The notes below the pieces were generated by a model, which was not told the origin of the DNA, ran no database searches, and worked only from the letters and a program-made list of their open reading frames with translations. Positions 52,841-60,087 of a DNA stretch of 64,000 nucleotides are shown piece after piece. The stretch spans positions 186,001-250,000 of the forward strand of contig DATNEW010000027.1 of assembly GCA_035606695.1 (NCBI GenBank), written 5' to 3'. Origin of the DNA: Gemmatimonadaceae bacterium. GTDB taxonomy: Bacteria > Gemmatimonadota > Gemmatimonadetes > Gemmatimonadales > Gemmatimonadaceae. Made by a program: the position numbers and the translations under genes. Every line of letters begins with the position of its first letter. Position 1 is the first letter of the stretch.

Positions 52841-53715
52841 ACCTCACTCTACGCGTCGCGCGGCTCATTCCGCCGCGATGGGCGTCGTCGATCGCCGCGC
52901 TGCAATGGAAGCATCCCGTCTTGGGCGCTGCGTATCGCTGGGCGAGGAAACGCGCGGTCGATCGGGCGGGCATCATCGAGCATGGTGTCGGGCGCGGACT
53001 GCACATCGATGCCTCCGGCGCGAACGCCGGCTATCTGCTCGGCACGACGGAGCCCGCCATCCAACGACTCTTCGCGCGGCTTGTCTCGCCCGGCGACACC
53101 GTGATCGACGTCGGCGCCAACATCGGATTCTTCACGCTCATCGCCGCCCGGCTCGTTGGCCCGAAGGGATGTGTGATTGCAGTCGAAGCGTCATCCGATA
53201 ACGCATCTCGCATTCGAGCGAATGCTCACGCCAACGGTTTCATGCATGTGACAGTGCGCTCGGAGGCAGCTGCCGCGAGCGATGGAACGGCCGAGTTTCT
53301 GGTCTCGGCAGATCCAACGCTTGGCCGGCTCGCGAGCATCTCGCCGACGACGAATATGCAAATCGGTGTCACGCGAGTCCCAACGCGCGCGCTGGATTCA
53401 CTGTTCGCCGAGGGTGTGCTCGCGCCGCCGAATCTCATGAAGATCGACGTCGAAGGCGCGGAGGTTGATGTTCTCGAAGGTGCGCGCCGGCTCATCGCCA
53501 GCGCGCGACCCGTGTTGCTCGTCGAGCTTCACGGAACGAACGCTCCAGTCGCGGCAGCGCTGCGTGACGCGCGATACGTCGCCGCCGTTGTCGGCTCGTC
53601 GAGCGATGTCGAGACGGCGCCCTGGGACGCGTACGTCGTCGCGGTGCCCGAAGAGTCGGCGTCGCTGCTCGATGTGGTTCGCGAGGTTGGCGTGGAGACG
53701 AAGAGTGCGCGCTGA
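52837..53715 (+). CDS. FkbM-family methyltransferase
   Basis: 292 residues from GTG 52837 (GTGA overlap); a frame opening at 52621 lies inside the previous gene. Motif I is VIDVGANIGFFTLIAARLV, the acidic strand end IAVEASSDNASRIRANA, and the FkbM mark LMKIDVEGAEVDVLEGA followed by LLVELHG. Second of three FkbM enzymes. It resembles the third (53755) in spacing but they are not close copies. Confidence 0.87.
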   Translation: MNLTLRVARLIPPRWASSIAALQWKHPVLGAAYRWARKRAVDRAGIIEHGVGRGLHIDASGANAGYLLGTTEPAIQRLFARLVSPGDTVIDVGANIGFFTLIAARLVGPKGCVIAVEASSDNASRIRANAHANGFMHVTVRSEAAAASDGTAEFLVSADPTLGRLASISPTTNMQIGVTRVPTRALDSLFAEGVLAPPNLMKIDVEGAEVDVLEGARRLIASARPVLLVELHGTNAPVAAALRDARYVAAVVGSSSDVETAPWDAYVVAVPEESASLLDVVREVGVETKSAR

Positions 53716-53754
53716 CGCCACACGCGAGATACGCATGATCGCACGGGTTTCGGC

Positions 53755-54678
53755 GTGAACGTCGTGCTTCGTCGCGGCACGCGCGCAGCGTTGCGCGCAT
53801 GGGCGCGCACCGGGCGAGCGTCGGGTTGGTTCTACCGCACTGTGGAACACCTGGGCCCCGCACTCGCCGAGGCGACGCCGATCGCGACCGTGCTGCCGAA
53901 CGGCTGCCGCGTGTCGTGCGATCTCCGCGATCACGTTCAGCGGCAGATCTTCTTTTTCGGTGTGTACGAGCCGGTGCTCGCGAGCTTGTTCGTGAGGTTG
54001 CTGCGGCCCGGAATGACCGTCGTCGACGGCGGGGCCAACGTTGGTCAGTACACGCTTCTCGCCGCGTTCGGTGTCGGCGCGACCGGAAGCGTGCACAGCT
54101 TCGAACCGGTGCCCCATACGTTCGAGCGACTCACCGCGCACGTCAGAGCGAACGGGCTCACGAACGTGCATGCCAATCGAGTCGCGCTCTGGAATGAATC
54201 CACCGAGCTGACGCTCGGTCTTGCTGACGATCAGGAAAACAACGCCGGCGCGTACAGCGCCGGAGTTCGCGACTCGACGAGCTCCTTCACCGCATCCGCA
54301 ATTCGCCTGGACGACTATTGTGCGCAGCGAGACATCACGCGCGTTCACCTCGTGAAGCTCGACGTCGAAGGCGCCGAACTACAGGCGCTGCACGGGATGC
54401 AGCAGATCCTCGAGCGCGATCGTCCGGTTGTTTTCGTCGAAGTGTGCCGCGAGACCGCCAGCCGATTTGGCTACGATCACGCCGAGACGTGGAAGTACCT
54501 CGTCGATGGCCTTGGCTACGCCGCGTGGGTCGTTCGCGACGGCGAGCTGCAGAGTGTGCAACACGACGAGGTGCGCGAGCAGGAGAACGTGCTGTTCGCG
54601 GTCGAGGCCCCCGCGATCGATGCGCACGTGCTCGCGCCTCGCGGCGCGTTGCGATGGGCGGCGTCGGGTCATGACTGA
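53755..54678 (+). CDS. FkbM-family methyltransferase
   Basis: 307 residues from GTG 53755. This is the largest gap inside the run (39 bases), so a separate ribosome entry is likely here. Motif I is VVDGGANVGQYTLLAAFGV, where Gly replaces the usual Val/Asp in the first turn; the acidic end is HSFEPVPHTFERL, and the FkbM mark LVKLDVEGAELQALHGM. The end overlaps the next gene by eight bases. Confidence 0.87.
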   Translation: MNVVLRRGTRAALRAWARTGRASGWFYRTVEHLGPALAEATPIATVLPNGCRVSCDLRDHVQRQIFFFGVYEPVLASLFVRLLRPGMTVVDGGANVGQYTLLAAFGVGATGSVHSFEPVPHTFERLTAHVRANGLTNVHANRVALWNESTELTLGLADDQENNAGAYSAGVRDSTSSFTASAIRLDDYCAQRDITRVHLVKLDVEGAELQALHGMQQILERDRPVVFVEVCRETASRFGYDHAETWKYLVDGLGYAAWVVRDGELQSVQHDEVREQENVLFAVEAPAIDAHVLAPRGALRWAASGHD

Positions 54679-55852
54679 CACGGCAGCGTCGGGCCGGCCA
54701 CTGCGCATTCTCACCATCGGCCACTCGTACACGGTGGGCGTGAATCGCGCGATCGCACGCGAGGTCGCGCGTGATCCGGCATTCGAGGTCACGGTTGGTG
54801 CACCCGCGGCCTTCGACGGCGACCTCCGCCCGCTTCGCATCGACCCCGAGCCGAGCGGATCACCGATCACGCTGCGGCCGCTCGCTGCCGCGCGCACGCG
54901 CTTCATCCACGTCTTCGGCTACAACGGCGCGACGCTTCGCCGCTTGATGTTCGAAGGCGATTTCGACGTCGTGCACGCCTGGGAGGAGCCATACATCCTC
55001 GCGGGCTACCAGATCGCGCGCGCGGTCGAGCGCACGAACGCGGCGTTCTGCTTTCGCACGGCGCAAAGTCTCGTGAAACGTTATCCGCCGCCGTTCTCCG
55101 GTTTCGAGCGGCGCGTCCTCCGCCGCGCGGACGGGTGGATCGCCGGCGGCAATCTCGTGTATCGCGCGATGCTCGAGCGGCGATATCCGGCGGAGCGCGG
55201 ACGGATTCTCACCCTCGCCGTGGACACCGAGCGCTTTCGACCGTTGTCGCCCGATGAGCGCGCGGCCGTCCGCCACGAGCTTGGGCTCACGGCGCCGATC
55301 ATCGGCTTCGTCGGACGACTGACGCGCGAGAAAGGACTCGATGTGCTCATGCGCGCGCTCGAGATGTTGCCGGCGAATACGCCGTGGAACGCGTTGTTCG
55401 TCGGCAGCGGACCGTACGAGCGCAAGCTGCGCGCCTGGGCCGCGCGACGCGGCTGGAGCGATCGCATCTGCATCAAGCTCACGCGACACGACGAGATTCA
55501 GCGATACCTCGGCGCCATGGACGTGCTCGTGGCCCCGAGTCTCACGACGTCGCAATGGAAAGAGCAGTTTGGACGCATGGTGATCGAGGCGTTCGCGTGC
55601 GGCGTTCCCGTCGTCGGGAGCGATTCCGGCGAAATCCCGTTCGTCATCGGCGACGCAGGGCGAGTCGTGCCGGAAGCGGACGCCGCGGCCTATGCACGAA
55701 CGCTCACGGAACTGCTCCACAGCCCGGACCTTCGCATGGAGCTTGCGCGACGTGGATTGATGCGCGTTCGCGATTATTCCGTGCAGACGGTTGCGGCGAA
55801 TTATCGCGAGTACTACGCCGAGCTCGCGCGTATGCGGCGGAGCACGTCGTGA
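54671..55852 (+). CDS. Glycosyltransferase family 4, paralogue A
   Basis: 393 residues from ATG 54671. Distinctive segments: LRILTIGHSYTVGVNRAIAREV, VVHAWEEPYILAGYQIAR, VKRYPPPFSGFERR, IIGFVGRLTREKGLDVLMRALE, E-x7-E in KEQFGRMVIEAFACG, then SDSGEIPFVIGDAGRVV. The next gene has the same blocks in the same order, so the two are tandem duplicates. Each presumably adds a related sugar or the same sugar in a different linkage. Confidence 0.88.
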   Translation: MTDTAASGRPLRILTIGHSYTVGVNRAIAREVARDPAFEVTVGAPAAFDGDLRPLRIDPEPSGSPITLRPLAAARTRFIHVFGYNGATLRRLMFEGDFDVVHAWEEPYILAGYQIARAVERTNAAFCFRTAQSLVKRYPPPFSGFERRVLRRADGWIAGGNLVYRAMLERRYPAERGRILTLAVDTERFRPLSPDERAAVRHELGLTAPIIGFVGRLTREKGLDVLMRALEMLPANTPWNALFVGSGPYERKLRAWAARRGWSDRICIKLTRHDEIQRYLGAMDVLVAPSLTTSQWKEQFGRMVIEAFACGVPVVGSDSGEIPFVIGDAGRVVPEADAAAYARTLTELLHSPDLRMELARRGLMRVRDYSVQTVAANYREYYAELARMRRSTS

Positions 55853-57009
55853 AGCGAAAGCGGCTCGTCTCGATCGCGCACTCGTACGTGGTCGCGCTCA
55901 ATCGCCGGCTCGCGCACGAGATGGCGCGCGTCGGCGACGAGTGGGAGGTGACCGCGGTCTCGCCGGCGTTTCTGCACGGCGACCTTCGCCCAATCTCCGT
56001 CGAGCCGTACGAGGGCGAAGCGTGCGACCTCGAAACCGTCCCGCTGCACTTCACCCGCCGCGCGCACTCGATGTTGTACGGACGTCGGCTCAAGGAAATT
56101 CTCCAGCGCCGCTGGGACATCGTGCATTGCTGGGAAGAACCGTACGTCTTGAGCGCCGGCCAAATTGCGCGCTGGACACCGCCGGACACCCCGTTCGTCT
56201 TCTGGACCGCGCAGAATTTGCCCAAGCGATATCCGCCGCCGTTTTCGTTCGTCGAACGCTACTGCGTCGATCGATGCGCGGCGTGGATGGCATGCGGCCA
56301 GTCAGTCGTCGACGCCCTCGGACCGCGAGGCTACGCCGCGAAACCGCATCGCGTCATTCCACTCGGCGTCGACGTTGAGCATTTCCAACACAACGCGAGT
56401 GCACGCCGTCGCATTCGCGAGCGACTCGATTGGAACGATGAGATTCCGGTCATCGGCTACCTCGGACGATTCGTCGCGGAGAAGGGACTTCCGCTGCTCA
56501 TGCGCGCGCTCGACGCGGTTGAAACTCCGTGGCGCGCGATGTTCGTCGGCGGCGGTCCGATGGAACGGCAGCTGCGCGACTGGGCCGCTCAGCACGGCGA
56601 TCGCGTTCGCGTCGTGACTGGCGTACCGCACGACGCCGTTCCCGCGCACCTCTCGGCGATGGACGTTTTGTGCGCGCCAAGTCAAACGGGACGGCGCTGG
56701 CGTGAGCAGCAAGGTCGCATGATCATCGAGGCGTTCGCCACCGGCGTACCGGTCATCTCGAGCGACAGCGGTGAAATTCCGCACGTCGTCGCCGACGCCG
56801 GCATCGTCCTTCCCGAAGCTTTGCTCGACAAATGGACGCACGCCATCGCGACCCTGCTTTCCTCGCCCGAACGCCGTCGCGAGCTGAGTGAACGCGGACT
56901 CGAACGCGCGCATCGCGTCTATTCGTGGCCCGTGATCGCCCGCGCGCACATTGCGCTCTTCGATGAAATCCTCGATACACGCGCCGCCGCTTCCGTCACG
57001 GTCGACTGA
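55849..57009 (+). CDS. Glycosyltransferase family 4, paralogue B
   Basis: 386 residues from GTG 55849 (GTGA overlap). It repeats the block order of its neighbour: RLVSIAHSYVVALNRRLAHEM, IVHCWEEPYVLSAGQIAR, PKRYPPPFSFVERY, VIGYLGRFVAEKGLPLLMRALD, REQQGRMIIEAFATG, SDSGEIPHVVADAGIVL. Identity in the blocks is high and falls between them, as expected for an old duplication with altered acceptor choice. Confidence 0.88.
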   Translation: MKRKRLVSIAHSYVVALNRRLAHEMARVGDEWEVTAVSPAFLHGDLRPISVEPYEGEACDLETVPLHFTRRAHSMLYGRRLKEILQRRWDIVHCWEEPYVLSAGQIARWTPPDTPFVFWTAQNLPKRYPPPFSFVERYCVDRCAAWMACGQSVVDALGPRGYAAKPHRVIPLGVDVEHFQHNASARRRIRERLDWNDEIPVIGYLGRFVAEKGLPLLMRALDAVETPWRAMFVGGGPMERQLRDWAAQHGDRVRVVTGVPHDAVPAHLSAMDVLCAPSQTGRRWREQQGRMIIEAFATGVPVISSDSGEIPHVVADAGIVLPEALLDKWTHAIATLLSSPERRRELSERGLERAHRVYSWPVIARAHIALFDEILDTRAAASVTVD

Positions 57010-57013
57010 GCTC

Positions 57014-58186
57014 GTGCCAACGCACGCGCCGCGCGTCGGCATCGTCGCCGACCTGCGCGAGGAGCGTTGGTACAGCATGGATCTCGTCGCCGAGATGCTC
57101 GTGACCGAGCTCGCGGCGTTCGGCGGCGTACAGCCGGCGTTGCTGCGCCCTTCGCTCCGGCGCCGCATGACACGTCTTCCGTTCACGCGCGGCCGTTCGT
57201 CGCCGGACATGATCGATCGCGTCATCAACCGGTTCGTCGATTATCCGGCATGGCTCGAACGGCGCGCCAGTCAATTCGAGCTGTTTCACATCGTCGATCA
57301 CAGCTACGCACATCTCGCCGAACGACTGCCGCGCGGTCGCACCGTCGTGACATGTCACGACGTGGATGCGCTGCGGCCTCTCCTGGGTTCGTCTCGTAGC
57401 CCGCGCGGGCGATTGCTCGCATCGATCGCACGGCGCGTTGGTGATGGACTCGCGGCCGCCACGCGCGTCATTTGCGACAGCGCCGCGACGCGCGACGCAC
57501 TGCTCGAATTTGGCATCGTTGCACCGGCGCGCATCGACGTCATCTGGCTCGGCGCGCATCCAGTGTTCTCGCCGGCACCCGATGATGCCGCCGACGCCGA
57601 CCTGGACCGGCATCTGCCCGCGGTTGGGCATGGAACGAATCCGCTCGACTTGCTGCACGTGGGCAGCACGATCGACCGCAAGCGTATCGACACACTCATC
57701 GAAATACTCGCCGGCGTTCGACGCACTCATCCTGACGCGCGATTGATCCGCGCCGGCGGAGCGCTGACGCACGCACAATCGGTGCACGCGACCAAACTTG
57801 GCGTGCGAGACGCCATCGTCGACGTGCCCGAGTTGAGCCGGCGTACGCTCGCGGCGCTGTACCGCCGGTGCGCGATGGTCCTGCTGCCGTCGAGTGCGGA
57901 AGGATTCGGCTTTCCCATCGTGGAGGCAATGGCGTCGGCCACGCCCGTGATCGCGAGTGATCTCGCGGTCCTTCGCGAAATCGGGGGCGACGCGGCGCGG
58001 TATGAGCCGGTCGGCGACGTCGCGCGCTGGACGAGTGCAATCCTCCAGCTCGCCGACGAACGTCAGGCGCACCCGGAACGATGGGCCGCGCGGCGCACGG
58101 CGTGCATCGCCCAAGCGACCCAATTCAGCTGGACCGAGTACGCGCGTCGAACGGCGGCCGTGTATGAGAAAATTCTGAACGCATGA
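57014..58186 (+). CDS. Glycosyltransferase family 4
   Basis: 390 residues from GTG 57014, four bases after the previous stop; ATG 56963 inside the previous gene is the alternative. No good ribosome-binding site for either. Start PRVGIVADLREERWYSMDLVAEML, then HIVDHSYAHLAERLP and VVTCHDVDALRP in the acceptor half. Donor half: LDLLHVGSTIDRKRIDTLIEILAG and E-x7-E in SSAEGFGFPIVEAMASATPVIAS. Overlaps the next gene by four bases. Confidence 0.87.
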   Translation: MPTHAPRVGIVADLREERWYSMDLVAEMLVTELAAFGGVQPALLRPSLRRRMTRLPFTRGRSSPDMIDRVINRFVDYPAWLERRASQFELFHIVDHSYAHLAERLPRGRTVVTCHDVDALRPLLGSSRSPRGRLLASIARRVGDGLAAATRVICDSAATRDALLEFGIVAPARIDVIWLGAHPVFSPAPDDAADADLDRHLPAVGHGTNPLDLLHVGSTIDRKRIDTLIEILAGVRRTHPDARLIRAGGALTHAQSVHATKLGVRDAIVDVPELSRRTLAALYRRCAMVLLPSSAEGFGFPIVEAMASATPVIASDLAVLREIGGDAARYEPVGDVARWTSAILQLADERQAHPERWAARRTACIAQATQFSWTEYARRTAAVYEKILNA

Positions 58187-59346
58187 CTCAGGCACGGATG
58201 CGCGTACTGCATGTCGGAAAGTTCTATGCGCCCGAACCGGGCGGCATGGAGACACACCTCCAGGTGCTCTGCGAAGAGCTCTCGGCCACGATGGACGTGC
58301 GCGTGCTGGTGGCGGCGCGCGGACGAAAGACTCAGCGCGCGACGTACAACGGAATCCCCGTCACTCGCGCGGCGACGGCGGTCGCGATCGCCGGCGCGTC
58401 GTTCTGTCCGTCGATGCCCGCCGAGATTCGCGCCGCAGAGCCCGACGTCGTGCACCTGCATCTTCCGAATCCGCCGGCGGCTCTGGCGTACCTCATGAGC
58501 GGACACCGCGGCCCGCTCGTCGTCACGTATCACAGCGACATCGTCAGACAGCGCGTGCTTGGCCGCGCGATCGAGCCGCTCGTGCGCCGCGTGCTGCGCC
58601 GCGCGTCGGCGATCATCGTGTCGAGCGAAGCGCTCATCGACGCATCGCCGGTGTTGCGCGCCGTTCGCGACAAGTGCCGAGTCGTGCCATTCGGAACGCG
58701 GCTCGAGCCGTTCGAGCGCCGCGACGAAGGCGCGATCGCCGGCATCCGCGCGCGACACGGCACGCCGCTCGTCGTGGGCGTTGGCCGACTCGTCGGGTAC
58801 AAGGGTTTCGAGTTTCTCATCGACGCCATGCGCGCGGTGCGCGGCTCCCTGGTCATCATCGGCGAGGGTCCGCTTCATTCGGAGCTCACCGAGCGGATTC
58901 GGCGCCACGGCCTCGAGGATCGGGTCGTTCTCGCCGGACACGTGGCCGACGTCACGAGTCATCTTCAGGCGGCGGATGTCTTTGTCCTCTCGTCGATCAG
59001 CCGCAACGAGGCCTTCGGCATCGTTCAGATCGAGGCGCTCGCGTGCGGCACGCCGGTCATCAACACGCGATTGGACTCCGGCGTGCCGACGGTCTCGCTC
59101 GACGGCCAGACGGGAATCACGGTCGCACCATGCGATGCCGCGGCATTGGCAAAAGCGATCGACCGGGTGTTGACGAATTCCGAGTTGAGGGCGTCGTACA
59201 GTATGGCAGCGCTCGCCAGAGCACGGACTCAGTTCAGTTCGGACATCATGACTCATAAAACCCTTCGGATTTATGGCGACGTACTTGGCACTCCGCTCGT
59301 TCCCGTGGACGAGATGCGGACGTCTGTCGCCGCCGGAACATTTTGA
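58183..59346 (+). CDS. Glycosyltransferase family 4
   Basis: 387 residues, ATGA overlap. Textbook GT4: RVLHVGKFYAPEPGGMETHLQVLCEEL, DVVHLHLPNPPAALAY, VVTYHSDIVRQRVLG, VVGVGRLVGYKGFEFLIDAM and E-x7-E in ISRNEAFGIVQIEALACGTPVINT. The PGGMETHL opening is shared with capsule and O-antigen enzymes adding the early sugars. It is the last glycosyltransferase before the export genes. Confidence 0.9.
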   Translation: MTQARMRVLHVGKFYAPEPGGMETHLQVLCEELSATMDVRVLVAARGRKTQRATYNGIPVTRAATAVAIAGASFCPSMPAEIRAAEPDVVHLHLPNPPAALAYLMSGHRGPLVVTYHSDIVRQRVLGRAIEPLVRRVLRRASAIIVSSEALIDASPVLRAVRDKCRVVPFGTRLEPFERRDEGAIAGIRARHGTPLVVGVGRLVGYKGFEFLIDAMRAVRGSLVIIGEGPLHSELTERIRRHGLEDRVVLAGHVADVTSHLQAADVFVLSSISRNEAFGIVQIEALACGTPVINTRLDSGVPTVSLDGQTGITVAPCDAAALAKAIDRVLTNSELRASYSMAALARARTQFSSDIMTHKTLRIYGDVLGTPLVPVDEMRTSVAAGTF

Positions 59347-59418
59347 GGCTGGTTGCTTCATGCGCACCTGTTACATTCGTGGGCCCGAAGGTCGTGCCGA
59401 TTCATGGGTTGCGACTCC

Positions 59419-59431
59419 GTTGACGGTCAAC
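59419..59431. promoter_or_regulatory. GTTGACGGTCAAC palindrome before the export genes
   Basis: Perfect 6+1+6 palindrome whose left half contains TTGACG, a near-consensus -35 hexamer. It lies 25 bases before the Wza-type ATG, in the only sizeable gap (109 bases) between the glycosyltransferases and the export genes. It may be an operator or promoter for the export part. The matching -10 is weak. Confidence 0.4.
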
Positions 59432-59455
59432 GCTCGGCGCGCCAAGAGATCTTTG

Positions 59456-60082
59456 ATGCCTTTGTTTAGTTTGAGCTTCCTCGTCGTCTCCCTGCTGACG
59501 GCTTGGCGCCCGATAACCGCTCAGGTGGCCGCGCCGCCAATGGTCACGCTGAACCCCGGCGATGTGCTCCGAATTGCGGTGTGGCGACACCCCGAGTTCT
59601 CCGGCGACTTTCCTGTGGCGGGCGACGGCTCGCTCGTGCATCCGTTGTATCGCGTCGTGAAGGTCGGCGGCGTACCGCTTCCGGTCGCCGAAGGCAGAAT
59701 CCGCGATTTTCTCGCGCAGTATGAAACGAATCCCGCATTCGTCGTCGTGCCGCTGCTTCGCGTCGGCGTCAGCGGTCAGGTTCGACAGCCGAATCTTCTG
59801 ACATTGCCGCCGGAGACGACGATCGCTCAGGCGCTCATGCTCGCCGGCGGTCCGACGGATGTGGCCAACCTCGAGCACGTTCATTTGATTCGCGGCGGCG
59901 CATTGCAGGATCTCGATCTGACGCTGCCAAACGGTCCGGCAATGCAGATGCGCGTCCAATCCGGCGATCAGATCGTCGTCGAGCAGCGCACCAATCGCTT
60001 TCGCGACGTCATCGGACCGCTCAGCGGCGTCGTCGCCGCCCTCGCCTCGATCACGACGATCATCATTACGCTTTCGCGCTAA
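59456..60082 (+). CDS. Polysaccharide export protein (Wza-type, short)
   Basis: 208 residues from ATG 59456, chosen because it starts the signal peptide (LFSLSFLVVSLLTAW); in-frame codons back to 59273 overlap the previous gene. The Poly_export domain starts VTLNPGDVLRIAVWRHPEFSGDFPV with GDGSLVHPL, followed by one SLBB-like domain (VGVSGQVRQPNLLTLPPETTIAQAL). It ends in a hydrophobic helix (VVAALASITTIIITLS) instead of the long Wza C-terminus. There is no lipobox Cys. It forms the outer-membrane or periplasmic exit channel together with the kinase encoded next. Confidence 0.87.
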   Translation: MPLFSLSFLVVSLLTAWRPITAQVAAPPMVTLNPGDVLRIAVWRHPEFSGDFPVAGDGSLVHPLYRVVKVGGVPLPVAEGRIRDFLAQYETNPAFVVVPLLRVGVSGQVRQPNLLTLPPETTIAQALMLAGGPTDVANLEHVHLIRGGALQDLDLTLPNGPAMQMRVQSGDQIVVEQRTNRFRDVIGPLSGVVAALASITTIIITLSR

Positions 60083-60087
60083 CAGCC

